Shown here piece by piece: positions 42,371 to 51,069 of a stretch of 51,452 nucleotides of DNA; position 1 is the stretch's first letter; every line of letters begins with the position of its first letter. The notes under the pieces were generated by a model. The model made no database searches. It worked only from the letters and a program-made list of their open reading frames with translations, and was not told the DNA's origin. The stretch is from Caccoplasma_A sp045587545 (GTDB lineage Bacteria > Bacteroidota > Bacteroidia > Bacteroidales > G3-4614), in the NCBI GenBank assembly GCA_045587545.1, contig JAZNCN010000019.1, positions 1 to 51,452 of the forward strand, read 5' to 3'. Position numbers and translations under genes: made by a program.

Positions 42371-43108
42371 ATGATAAGGAACAGTGATATGATATTCGGT
42401 ATAAGAGCCGTAGCGGAAGCAATATCAGCAGGAAAAGAGATTGATAAAATATTAATTCGCAAGGATCTTTCAGGAGAGTTAGCAGGAGTATTATTTGAAA
42501 TGTTGCGAGGAAGCAATATTGTAGTACAACGAGTACCTCAAGAAAAATTAAACTCTATCACTCGTAAAAATCATCAAGGAGTAATAGCTTTTATCTCTCC
42601 AATAAATTATCAACCAATTGAAGAGATTGTTGCATCGTTATATGAGCAAGGGAAAGTCCCTTTTATTTTGGTACTTGATCATCTGACAGATGTTCGTAAT
42701 TTTGGAGCAATAGCACGTACTGCAGAGTGTGCCGGAGTAGATGCAATAATAATACCATCTAAAGGAAGCGTATCGGTAACGGCAGATGCTGTAAAGACAT
42801 CGGCAGGAGCTTTAATGAATATTCCTGTATGTCGAGTACAATCGTTATATAGCGGTGTAAAGTATCTAAAAGATAGTGGATTGCAAATAATGGGTGCCTC
42901 TGAAAAATCAACTACCAACTATACCGATGCAGACATGACTACTCCTTTGGCATTGGTAATGGGCGCAGAAGATAAAGGAATATCAACAGAGATACTCTCA
43001 TTAACCGATACAACAGTTTCTCTTCCTCAATATGGGAAGATAGCTTCTTTAAATGTTTCGGTAGCCGCTGGTGTAATGATATATGAGGTATTACGACAAC
43101 GCAGATAA
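42371..43108 (+). CDS. rlmB: 23S rRNA 2'-O-methyltransferase, RlmB-like
   Basis: The 245-residue product has the N-terminal substrate-binding domain of the RlmB group (MIFGIRAVAEAISAGKEIDK, then QRVPQEKLNSITRKNHQGVI) and the SPOUT domain with VLDHLTDVRNFGAIARTAEC, LVMGAEDKGIS and KIASLNVSVAAGVMIYEVLR. RlmB methylates a guanosine ribose in 23S rRNA (G2251 in E. coli). It is the last gene of the dnaN run, 6 bases after recN. A start at the second Met (42392) is also possible, as homologues begin near MIFGI. Confidence 0.88.
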   Translation: MIRNSDMIFGIRAVAEAISAGKEIDKILIRKDLSGELAGVLFEMLRGSNIVVQRVPQEKLNSITRKNHQGVIAFISPINYQPIEEIVASLYEQGKVPFILVLDHLTDVRNFGAIARTAECAGVDAIIIPSKGSVSVTADAVKTSAGALMNIPVCRVQSLYSGVKYLKDSGLQIMGASEKSTTNYTDADMTTPLALVMGAEDKGISTEILSLTDTTVSLPQYGKIASLNVSVAAGVMIYEVLRQRR

Positions 43109-43184
43109 CTCCTTTATAGGTTATATAAATAAACATACAACACATAAAACACTCATTTAATTTTATTTATAAATAAATATTACA

Positions 43185-43192
43185 TATATTTG
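43185..43192 (+). promoter_or_regulatory. Putative -7 box of the GH2 gene
   Basis: TATATTTG followed by CA matches TAnnTTTG, with a leader of about 80 bases. A TTG is absent at the ideal spacing. Confidence 0.5.
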
Positions 43193-43279
43193 CAAATAAT
43201 ACATAATATATGTTAGTAGTCTCCGATAATAAGAATCGGCAAGTATGAGAATAAAAATATATAAATAAAAATACAATTT

Positions 43280-46200
43280 ATGAGAAAAATCCATTCATTG
43301 TTGCTAAGTGCAATATTAATGCTGTTTGTAGTACAGCAGTCAAAGGCAGAACTTATAGAAAACTCTGCATGGTACACTATTAAAAATTATGAGGGTTATT
43401 ACCTTAATAACGGAGCGTCAGCCACAAATGGCTCAAAGATGTATTTTACAACAGATGCTACAAGTACAGGAATAAATTGGACTCTCACAAAAGTTGGAGA
43501 CTATTATGTAATCAACTCTGCAGTTGTTGCTCAATCGTTGGATTGTGGAGGCTCAACACCAACAACAATGAGTCAATGGGACAGAAGTACTACCAATCAA
43601 AACCAATGGTTTATATTAGAACCCGTATCAGGAAAGGCAGACACATATTTGATTATACCCTATAATGCACAAGGTAGAGCATATTATACCGACCGTTATC
43701 AGTCTTTAGAACCTACGGTGAAAAATGCTTCGGACGAAACTCAGCACTTCACATTTACCTTTGTAAAAGAGGTTTTGCCCGAGTATTGGGAAAACGAAAC
43801 CATATTTGCGGTAAATAAGGAGGAGGGACATGCAACCTATATACCATACCCCTCTCGCAGTGCAATGGAGTCAGATCAATACTATGAAACACCATGGACA
43901 ACTCCGGAATCGGACTACTATATCTCTTTGAACGGAACATGGAAATTCAATTTTGTAGAGGAACCCTCACAAAGACCTATGGATTTTTATAAAGAGGACT
44001 ACGATGTATCTTCATGGGACGATCTTCCTGTTCCTTCAAACTGGGAGATGTACGGATACGATAAACCTCTATATTGTAACGTAGAGTATCCGCATGCAAA
44101 CACACCGCCAACCATTCAACGCCGTTCGGGATATAGTGGTTATGGTGTGAATCCGGTAGGTTCATACCGCAGAACATTTACTATGCCTGAAAATTGGGAG
44201 AACAAACAAGTCTTTATAATGTTCGGAGGAATATACAGTGCTGCATATGTATGGGTAAACGGACAACACGTTGGATACACTCAAGGCGCAAACAATGATC
44301 ACGAATTTGATATAACAAAATACTTAAAACCCGGAGAAAACACACTTTCTGTACAAGTATTCCGTTGGAGTGACGGAAGTTATTTGGAGTGTCAAGATAT
44401 GTTCCGTATGAGCGGAATATTCAGAGATGTATATCTGTTTGCAACACCCAAAACATTTGTTCGTGACCACTATATCACAGCTTCATTAAATTCATCGAGC
44501 AATTATACATCGGGTACATTCTCGCTTCAAGCTTGGATAAACAACCGAGCTTCATCGGCTCAAACAGTTTCAGCACAAGTTGAGTTGCTAACCCCTTCCG
44601 GAGAATCAGTATACAAATCGGCAGAGCAGACGGTAACAAATTTGGCATCAGGCAGTGAACAAAAATTAACCTTTACAACTACTCTCTCAAACATATTGCC
44701 ATGGACAGCAGAAACACCGAACCTATATACAGCAATAGTAACTCTTAAAGATAATTTGGGAAATGTAACCGAGGTCTTTTCCACAAAATACGGTTTTCGT
44801 CATATTGATATAAGAAATCGTAAAGTATATATCAACGGAGAACAAGTGTTATTTAAAGGAGCCAATCGCCATGATACGCATCCTCGTTACGGACGTGCCG
44901 TAACAACAGAAAGTATGTTGCAAGATGTGTTGATGTTTAAGCAAAACAACCTTAACATAATAAGAACATCGCATTATCCTAATGCGGCAAAAATGTATGC
45001 TATGTTTGATTATTATGGCTTATACACCATGGACGAAGCAGATTTGGAATGTCATGCAAATACAGGCATAAGTAACTATACAAGTTGGGCTCCGGCATTT
45101 GCCGATCGTACACGTCGTATGGCTCAACGCGATCGCAATCATCCTGCTGTAATATTTTGGTCGTTAGGAAATGAAAGCGGTGATGGAGTAAACTTTACAA
45201 ATGCATATAACGCTATACGTGAGATTGACGACAGAATTATTCACTATGAAGGACAAGGAAGTTGGAATCACACAGATCTCACATCAAACATGTATCCTAC
45301 GCTATCAGAACTATCAAATAACGATGCAAGTAGCGATTCTCGTCCGCATTTTGTATGTGAATATGCTCACGCAATGGGAAATGCCATCGGAAACCTTAAA
45401 GAGTATTGGGATTTGATAGAAAACAGTAATAGAATAATAGGAGGTTGTATTTGGGATTGGGTAGATCAAGCTATATATAATCCGGAAGACCTTGTAAAAG
45501 GGGTTGAAAATCCAAGATTGTATTCAGGTTACGATTTCCCCGGACCTCACCAAGGAAATTTCTGCTCAAATGGAATATTAACAGCATCACGCGAGGAGAG
45601 CCCTAAATTAGCAGAGGTTAAAAAAGTTTATCAGTACATAAAAATAAATTCATTTGATGCCTCAACTAAAAAGGTAAACATTACAAACAAGTATGATTTT
45701 ATAAATCTAGATAAATTTGATTTGGTATGGGAGTTGATGCAAGACGGAGTAATAATAGAAATGGGTAAATTAAACCTTTCATTAGCCCCCAATGCATCAC
45801 AAACTGTACAGATACCATACACAACTGAAATAACAGCGGCATCAGAATACCTTCTAAACATAAAATTTGCTCTAAAAGAAGCAGCTCGATGGTCAGAAGC
45901 CGGCAGAGTAATGGCGCAAGAACAATTCTCAGTAACATCGCAAGTGGCGTTGCCCGAAATTGATACAGACGAAGAAGCAACAACACTTACTGTAACAGAG
46001 GAGAATGGCGAGATAGTTATAGAAGGAGATAAAATATCTGCGACATTCGATGCCTCTACTACAATCATAAAAACTCTGAATTTATTAGGACGCGAAGTAA
46101 TATACAATAACAAGGGATTTGAATTTAGTTTCTTCCGATATATCGAGAATGACAAATATTCAACCACATCAGTATATTATATGAATCCCTCGATAACATA

Positions 46201-48070
46201 TAGCAGATCTGCCGATGGAAAAACAGTAAAAGTTACAGCAACCCGCACCGTAACAAGCAGATGTAACTATACAATAGAATATACATTCTATGCAAACGGA
46301 GTAATGGATATGAATGTAACCTTGGCGGCACAAACATCAGATTTGCGCAGATTAGGATTGACATGTTCATTGGTTCCGGGCATGGAAAATGTAGAGTACT
46401 ATGCACGAGGACCATGGGAGAACTATTGCGATCGCAAAACAGGATCATATTTAGGAATATACAAAAACACTGTAACAGGGTTTGAGGAGGAGTATGTAAA
46501 ACCACAATCAATGGGTAATCGTGAAGATATGCGTTGGGTTACTTTTACTGACGACTCAGGTAACGGAATAAAAATAACAACCGAAGGACAAGTAAACTTC
46601 ACTGCGCTTCACAATACCGATCAAGAGTATGTTTCGTTAAATCACTGGTGGGAGATAGATAATATACGTCGCGACGAGATAATTCTATCGTTAGACTATA
46701 TGCAACGCGGAGTAGGAAACGGAAGTTGTGGAAATGTTCAAACAATAAGTCAATATTGCATACCATATGCAACACAAAACTTTAAGTTGCGATTTGAAAA
46801 CTTTGGAGGAAAACCTGATACAGGAGGATATTGCTATCCCGAAGTAGAAAAATCGGAAGATGCTTATATCACAGAATTTGTAGTTTCAGGAGCAGTATCA
46901 GGAAATATTAATTATAAAGCAACCAAGGCTCCGTCTAATACATACCGTAACAATTCAACTGTTGTAACACACATAGCAGAAAATTGGTTAAAATTATCGG
47001 TAAAAGCAACAGAAGCAATGGCTGATAACTACGTTGCAATATTTATGGATAAAAACAAAGATTTGGAGTTCTCAGCCGATGAAATGCTATTGTATAATGA
47101 AGATGCAACATCATATGAAGCATACATATATACAGCTAAGTACAATCTGGATACATATCGCATAAGGGTAATAACTGATAAAAAAGTAGCAGGTGTAAGT
47201 CCTATAGATCATATATGTTCTGGTATAGTAAATGGAGAAGTACACGATTTCAAATTGAAACTAATAGATGCACCGGAACCAATAGAAGATCCAACATATT
47301 GCACACCCTCAGGTTCAATGCACTCGCAAGGTAAAGCATATGTGAAATCGATAACAACAACAGGAGCAGAACAAAATATATCATATAGCCAAAATACAAC
47401 ACCTAATAATGTGTATCAAGTATTAAAAGATACAATAGTAGTAAAACCCGGTCAGACATTTACAATAAATTTTAATGCAAACGATTTGGGTAACAGAGGT
47501 TCGGTTATGCAGGATTTAAGATATAATGTAGCAGCATTATATACAGACTTCAAAGCTACAGGCTCATTAATGCAAGCACAGCAATTCGGATATTTAAGTT
47601 CTGCATCAGGATTTGGAGGAAATATTGTGGCAAACTATGATTATGTACTTAATATATCAACCTCTGTAACCATTCCTGATGATGCACCATCAGCAACAAC
47701 AATAATGCGAATGGGATATACCAATGCTTGGGGATCATACCCTGTGGCTTGCGGCTCAGTAAACGAAGGAATGATATATGATATTCCTGTAAGAGTAGAG
47801 GGAGATGATACAGGAGTAGAAGAGGAAGAATTTGACGCTTCGCAAGTATCAATCTATCCCAACCCTGCAACAGAATATGTTGTATGTAGCGGAGTACCTG
47901 CAGGTAGCACAATAAGCATTATCTCAATGAGTGGAGCAGTAGTGGCAAATGCAACAGCATACAACACAACAGCAACTATTAATACTCAAAACCTAATAAA
48001 CGGACTATATATAGTACGTATATATGGTAGCGAGGGAACAATCTATACAGGCAAGTTGATGGTTCGCTAA
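43280..48070 (+). CDS. Large secreted GH2 beta-galactosidase-like glycosidase with lectin, GEVED and T9SS domains
   Basis: The 1596-residue product has a signal peptide (1-23) and a ricin-like domain at about 24-165 (WYTIKNYEGYYLNNGAS). The GH2 core is about 175-1180: sugar-binding and Ig-like domains, then the barrel with acid/base Glu632 in WSLGNESGDG and nucleophile Glu694 in HFVCEYAHAMGN. A LacZ small-chain-like domain follows (YYARGPWENYCDRKTGSYLG). Two GEVED-type domains (about 1183-1335 and 1340-1515, ending GEVHDFKLKL and GMIYDIPVRV) precede a T9SS sorting domain (VSIYPNPATEYVVCSG to the C-terminus). It probably removes beta-linked galactose from extracellular glycans. Its gene stands alone. 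Confidence 0.88.
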   Translation: MRKIHSLLLSAILMLFVVQQSKAELIENSAWYTIKNYEGYYLNNGASATNGSKMYFTTDATSTGINWTLTKVGDYYVINSAVVAQSLDCGGSTPTTMSQWDRSTTNQNQWFILEPVSGKADTYLIIPYNAQGRAYYTDRYQSLEPTVKNASDETQHFTFTFVKEVLPEYWENETIFAVNKEEGHATYIPYPSRSAMESDQYYETPWTTPESDYYISLNGTWKFNFVEEPSQRPMDFYKEDYDVSSWDDLPVPSNWEMYGYDKPLYCNVEYPHANTPPTIQRRSGYSGYGVNPVGSYRRTFTMPENWENKQVFIMFGGIYSAAYVWVNGQHVGYTQGANNDHEFDITKYLKPGENTLSVQVFRWSDGSYLECQDMFRMSGIFRDVYLFATPKTFVRDHYITASLNSSSNYTSGTFSLQAWINNRASSAQTVSAQVELLTPSGESVYKSAEQTVTNLASGSEQKLTFTTTLSNILPWTAETPNLYTAIVTLKDNLGNVTEVFSTKYGFRHIDIRNRKVYINGEQVLFKGANRHDTHPRYGRAVTTESMLQDVLMFKQNNLNIIRTSHYPNAAKMYAMFDYYGLYTMDEADLECHANTGISNYTSWAPAFADRTRRMAQRDRNHPAVIFWSLGNESGDGVNFTNAYNAIREIDDRIIHYEGQGSWNHTDLTSNMYPTLSELSNNDASSDSRPHFVCEYAHAMGNAIGNLKEYWDLIENSNRIIGGCIWDWVDQAIYNPEDLVKGVENPRLYSGYDFPGPHQGNFCSNGILTASREESPKLAEVKKVYQYIKINSFDASTKKVNITNKYDFINLDKFDLVWELMQDGVIIEMGKLNLSLAPNASQTVQIPYTTEITAASEYLLNIKFALKEAARWSEAGRVMAQEQFSVTSQVALPEIDTDEEATTLTVTEENGEIVIEGDKISATFDASTTIIKTLNLLGREVIYNNKGFEFSFFRYIENDKYSTTSVYYMNPSITYSRSADGKTVKVTATRTVTSRCNYTIEYTFYANGVMDMNVTLAAQTSDLRRLGLTCSLVPGMENVEYYARGPWENYCDRKTGSYLGIYKNTVTGFEEEYVKPQSMGNREDMRWVTFTDDSGNGIKITTEGQVNFTALHNTDQEYVSLNHWWEIDNIRRDEIILSLDYMQRGVGNGSCGNVQTISQYCIPYATQNFKLRFENFGGKPDTGGYCYPEVEKSEDAYITEFVVSGAVSGNINYKATKAPSNTYRNNSTVVTHIAENWLKLSVKATEAMADNYVAIFMDKNKDLEFSADEMLLYNEDATSYEAYIYTAKYNLDTYRIRVITDKKVAGVSPIDHICSGIVNGEVHDFKLKLIDAPEPIEDPTYCTPSGSMHSQGKAYVKSITTTGAEQNISYSQNTTPNNVYQVLKDTIVVKPGQTFTINFNANDLGNRGSVMQDLRYNVAALYTDFKATGSLMQAQQFGYLSSASGFGGNIVANYDYVLNISTSVTIPDDAPSATTIMRMGYTNAWGSYPVACGSVNEGMIYDIPVRVEGDDTGVEEEEFDASQVSIYPNPATEYVVCSGVPAGSTISIISMSGAVVANATAYNTTATINTQNLINGLYIVRIYGSEGTIYTGKLMVR

Positions 48071-48093
48071 AAAATAACAAAGGAATATAATTT

Positions 48094-48125
48094 GCGAGGA
48101 GAGAGGCGAAAGTCTCTCTCCTCTT
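48094..48125 (+). terminator. Terminator of the GH2 gene
   Basis: GAGGAGAGAG (48096-48105) pairs perfectly with CTCTCTCCTC (48114-48123); two more pairs close a GAAA tetraloop, followed by TTATTTT. Confidence 0.85.
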
Positions 48126-48294
48126 ATTTTGAATAAATTCAGATACAATTTAAACAAAACCCAAATGCAATTGTTATATAATTACAAAAGTTATCCTCTT
48201 TCTTGTTTTTGATATATTTCAAGTAGTATGGTCGGCTCGTGAGAGTCGACTCTATTTTTATACCCACTCTGTTTTTTTAATAAAAACCTTTGTT

Positions 48295-48302
48295 TAACTT
48301 TG
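48295..48302 (+). promoter_or_regulatory. Putative -7 box of the methyltransferase gene
   Basis: TAACTTTG matches TAnnTTTG and overlaps the in-frame TTG at 48300, so translation should start at ATG 48321. A TCGGCTC/GAGTCGA hairpin lies upstream (48230-48252). Confidence 0.55.
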
Positions 48303-48320
48303 TATCATAAACAGAGAGGT

Positions 48321-49040
48321 ATGTCAAATATAAATACTGTAAGCGGAAAAATATTGCGCACTGTTAAAAGATACTATTCAAAAGGAGTGCGCAGGATAAC
48401 AAAGCGTCGTGGATTTGGTGTACATTCTCCATTTGTATATAACTTTATAATAAGAGTAATTGAAGAGAAGGCTAAATACTATTCATATTCAGCCATTGAG
48501 AAGCAATATTTTAAAGTAAAAAGCTCGTTAACTTCAACCTCCTACATAAAATTGCACTCTTTAAAATTTTCAAAATTAATATTCAGGGTGGCCAACAGAT
48601 TAAAACCTGAAACCATATTGGAGTGTGGAACAGCTTATGGTGTCTCAACAATTGCGCTATCTCTATCAAAAAGTAATACACAAATAACCACTATTGAGCC
48701 AAATGCCGAGATAGCGAGGTGGGTTAATGGTGCAATAGTCAAGGACTATACAACAGCATTAGAACAATACTATTCTTCAAATAATACTCCGGATCTTATA
48801 TATATACGTATTCAAGAAAAATCATCAGACTATAAAATCATATATGACGCAATAACCCCTTATTTAAAAGAGAACTCAGCTATAATTGTGGCAGGCATAC
48901 GCACAACAAAAGAGAGCTACGCTTACTTTAAAGAGTTTGTATCCAATCCAATAATAAAGGTAGCAATAGATCTTTATGATGCAGCAATATTAGTTGCATC
49001 GCCAAAATTAAATAAACAACAATTTAAAGTTTCATTCTGA
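48321..49040 (+). CDS. Class I SAM-dependent methyltransferase, O-methyltransferase-like
   Basis: The 239-residue product has a basic N-terminus (LRTVKRYYSKGVRRITKRRG), then FGVHSPFVYNFIIRVIEEK and the S-adenosylmethionine-binding motif ILECGTAYGVSTIALSLSKS (about 95-114) with the acidic residue in TTIEPNAEIARW. The later motifs are weak (NTPDLIYIRIQEKSSDYK and NSAIIVAGIRTTKESYAYF where family members usually have Asp). The last change suggests altered or lost catalysis. The acceptor is unknown. It precedes the cobalamin gene by 7 bases and the two are probably co-transcribed. Start choice is set by the promoter box. Confidence 0.65.
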   Translation: MSNINTVSGKILRTVKRYYSKGVRRITKRRGFGVHSPFVYNFIIRVIEEKAKYYSYSAIEKQYFKVKSSLTSTSYIKLHSLKFSKLIFRVANRLKPETILECGTAYGVSTIALSLSKSNTQITTIEPNAEIARWVNGAIVKDYTTALEQYYSSNNTPDLIYIRIQEKSSDYKIIYDAITPYLKENSAIIVAGIRTTKESYAYFKEFVSNPIIKVAIDLYDAAILVASPKLNKQQFKVSF

Positions 49041-49047
49041 TAAAACC

Positions 49048-49593
49048 ATGAAGATATATACAAAAGGAGGCGACAAAGGAACAACCTCATTGGTGGGAGG
49101 AACGCGAGTATCAAAACATTGTTTGAGACTTGAGGCTTATGGGACAATAGATGAATTAAATGCATTTATAGGAGATTTATTAACTGATTTGAAAAGCCAA
49201 CCCGACAATGAATTATTGAACAAAGTACAAAATTGGCTCTTTAACGCAGGCTCTCTTTTAGCGTGTGAAGATAATATGGTCGAAAAAATGCCTGAGATAA
49301 CCCAGCAGCATATTGAGCAACTTGAACATCGTATTGACGAAATAGAAGAAGAACTACCCAAACACAATAAATTTATACTTCCAAGAGGAGTTCCGTCAGC
49401 AACAAAATCGCATATATGCCGTACTGTTGCGCGTCGTGCAGAAAGGTGTATATGTGCTTTAATGTCAGAAGAAAACGTTTGTGAAAACGCACTTGTGCTT
49501 ATAAACAGATTGTCTGATTATCTGTTTGTCCTTTCTCGTTATTGTAATTTTATTGAAAAAAAAGAAGAATTTTTTTGGGATAATCATTGTTAA
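49048..49593 (+). CDS. PduO-type cob(I)alamin adenosyltransferase
   Basis: The 181-residue product has the PduO signature: KIYTKGGDKGTTSLVGGTRV at the N-terminus, EAYGTIDELNAFIGDL, and HICRTVARRAERCICAL with the conserved Arg residues for ATP. It transfers the adenosyl group of ATP to cobalamin, making coenzyme B12. Length is normal. No other B12 genes are nearby. It is followed by the promoter of the DUF2795 gene, which overlaps its last codons. Confidence 0.92.
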   Translation: MKIYTKGGDKGTTSLVGGTRVSKHCLRLEAYGTIDELNAFIGDLLTDLKSQPDNELLNKVQNWLFNAGSLLACEDNMVEKMPEITQQHIEQLEHRIDEIEEELPKHNKFILPRGVPSATKSHICRTVARRAERCICALMSEENVCENALVLINRLSDYLFVLSRYCNFIEKKEEFFWDNHC

Positions 49594-49616
49594 ATAGAAA
49601 ATTTTTCCTATTTTCG
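49587..49616 (+). promoter_or_regulatory. Promoter of the DUF2795 gene
   Basis: TTG (49587-49589), a 19-base spacer and TATTTTCG (49609-49616), a variant of TAnnTTTG. The leader of about 110 bases is long for this genome; no clear structure seen in it. Confidence 0.55.
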
Positions 49617-49733
49617 CGCCCGATTTAAAGAGAAATATTAAATAATTTAAAAATCGTAACTGTGTTTTGCTTTAAAAGAGCATAAGAAATTCCTTTGCGC
49701 AGTTTAATGATTTACTAAAAAACGGAAAATATT

Positions 49734-49955
49734 ATGTATTGGACATTAGAATTGGCATCTAAATTGGAAGATGCGCCATGGCCTGCAACAAAAGATGAAT
49801 TAATTGACTACGCAATCCGCTCCGGAGCACCCCTTGAAGTAATTGAAAACTTACAAGAGATAGAGGACGAGGGTGAGATATACGAATGTATTGAAGATAT
49901 TTGGCCCGACTATCCTACTAAAGAAGACTTTTTCTTCAACGAAGAGGAGTATTAA
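49734..49955 (+). CDS. DUF2795 small acidic protein
   Basis: The 73-residue product, MYWTLELASKLEDAPWPATK onwards (then DELIDYAIRSGAPLEVIENL and EGEIYECIEDIWPDYPTKED), is rich in Asp and Glu and matches the DUF2795 family, conserved and abundant in Bacteroidota. The function is unknown; family members have a winged-helix-like look in their first half. It is monocistronic with a long leader and a very strong terminator, which suggests high expression. Confidence 0.85.
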   Translation: MYWTLELASKLEDAPWPATKDELIDYAIRSGAPLEVIENLQEIEDEGEIYECIEDIWPDYPTKEDFFFNEEEY

Positions 49956-49986
49956 TAGCCTACAGATGTGTTAAATAATTGAATAT

Positions 49987-50023
49987 CAACGCGATAAACA
50001 AAGATAATTTGTTTGTCGCGTTG
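49987..50023 (+). terminator. Terminator of the DUF2795 gene
   Basis: CAACGCGATAAACAAA pairs with TTTGTTTGTCGCGTTG (16 pairs, one T-G) around a five-base loop, followed by GTGTTTT. Confidence 0.85.
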
Positions 50024-50049
50024 GTGTTTTAAGGTCTTTTAAGGTGTGA

Positions 50050-50104
50050 TTTATTTGTCTAAATTACGGTTTTCCCTCTCAAAACCGGAGTTTATTTGTC
50101 TAAA
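50050..50104 (+). promoter_or_regulatory. Paired direct repeat, probable operator of the restriction-modification module
   Basis: TTTATTTGTCTAAA occurs at 50050-50063 and again at 50091-50104, with identical sequence and 41 bases apart (about four helical turns). A small hairpin, CGGTTTT with AAAACCG (50067-50087), lies between. The second copy ends 7 bases before the -7 box. Confidence 0.6.
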
Positions 50105-50110
50105 ATACAT

Positions 50111-50118
50111 TACCTTTG
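50111..50118 (+). promoter_or_regulatory. Putative -7 box of the methyltransferase gene dam
   Basis: TACCTTTG followed by CTTCTCC matches TAnnTTTG. The upstream operator-like repeat occupies the -33 area. Confidence 0.55.
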
Positions 50119-50141
50119 CTTCTCCTCAGGAATATTAAAAT

Positions 50142-50147
50142 AGGAGG
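50142..50147 (+). promoter_or_regulatory. Strong Shine-Dalgarno sequence (AGGAGG), unusual here
   Basis: AGGAGG ends 9 bases before the ATG at 50157. Other genes in this window lack such a site, as expected in Bacteroidota, so this one suggests recent acquisition from a Firmicutes-like donor. Confidence 0.7.
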
Positions 50148-50156
50148 AAAAAGCAT

Positions 50157-51068
50157 ATGAGAAAACTATATACATATCCGGCAAAACCATTTGTTAAATG
50201 GGTAGGGGGTAAAACGCAACTTCTTGACGATATAAAGAAGGCTTTGCCTCGTAATTTATCACAGATAAATGATGTGACTTATATTGAGCCATTTGTTGGT
50301 GGAGGAGCTGTTTTATTTTGGATTTTGCAAGAATATCCGAATATAACTAAAGCTATAATCAATGATATAAATGAAGAATTAATTTGTACTTATCGTGTAA
50401 TAAAATCAGATGTTGAAAAATTGATTCTTGAGTTGACACGAATTCAAGCTGAATACCTTGCACTGAATGACGTTGCAAGAAAAGATTATTTTTTATCACA
50501 ACGTGAACGTTATAATGAAAAAAATAATTCAGATATTGAAACTGCTGCATTATTTATTTTCTTGAATCGAACTTGCTTTAATGGATTGTACCGTGTAAAT
50601 TCTAAAGGAAAGTTTAATGTTCCACACGGAAGATATACGAATCCTAAAATTTGTGATGAAGAAACGTTGAGAGCTGATTCTGTTGTTCTACAACGAGTTG
50701 AGATTCTTTGTGGTGATTTTGCACAAACTGGTAAATATGCAGATAATAATGTCTTGTATTATTTTGATCCACCATATCGTCCTTTAACAGAGACTTCTGC
50801 ATTTACTTCTTATGCAAAAGATGGTTTTGATGACGCTGAACAGACACGTTTACGCGATTTTTGCGAGCAGATAGCAGCACACAAATCTTTATTTGTGGCA
50901 AGTAATTCAGACCCTCAAAATGTAGATAATGGAGATGATTTTTTTGATCATCTTTACAAAAGATTCTCAATTAAACGAGTTTTTGCTGCGAGGATGATAA
51001 ATTCAAAAGGAAATGGGCGTGGAGCGATTTCCGAAATAATGATTTCTAATGTTGCCAATTCTTACTGA
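50157..51068 (+). CDS. Dam-type DNA adenine N6-methyltransferase, probably GATC-specific
   Basis: The 303-residue product is an alpha-class adenine methyltransferase. It has the N-terminal FVKWVGGKTQLLDDIKKALP, motif I IEPFVGGGAVLFWIL, AALFIFLNRTCFNGLYRVNS, and motif IV YYFDPPYRPL with the catalytic DPPY. This order and the FNVPHGRYTNPKICDEE segment match the Dam/DpnIIA/MboI methylases that methylate GATC. The next gene resembles DpnII, confirming a restriction-modification pair. Base use (more ATT for Ile, fewer ATA) differs from the neighbours. Self-protection against the nuclease is its main role. Confidence 0.92.
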   Translation: MRKLYTYPAKPFVKWVGGKTQLLDDIKKALPRNLSQINDVTYIEPFVGGGAVLFWILQEYPNITKAIINDINEELICTYRVIKSDVEKLILELTRIQAEYLALNDVARKDYFLSQRERYNEKNNSDIETAALFIFLNRTCFNGLYRVNSKGKFNVPHGRYTNPKICDEETLRADSVVLQRVEILCGDFAQTGKYADNNVLYYFDPPYRPLTETSAFTSYAKDGFDDAEQTRLRDFCEQIAAHKSLFVASNSDPQNVDNGDDFFDHLYKRFSIKRVFAARMINSKGNGRGAISEIMISNVANSY

Positions 51069-51069
51069 T

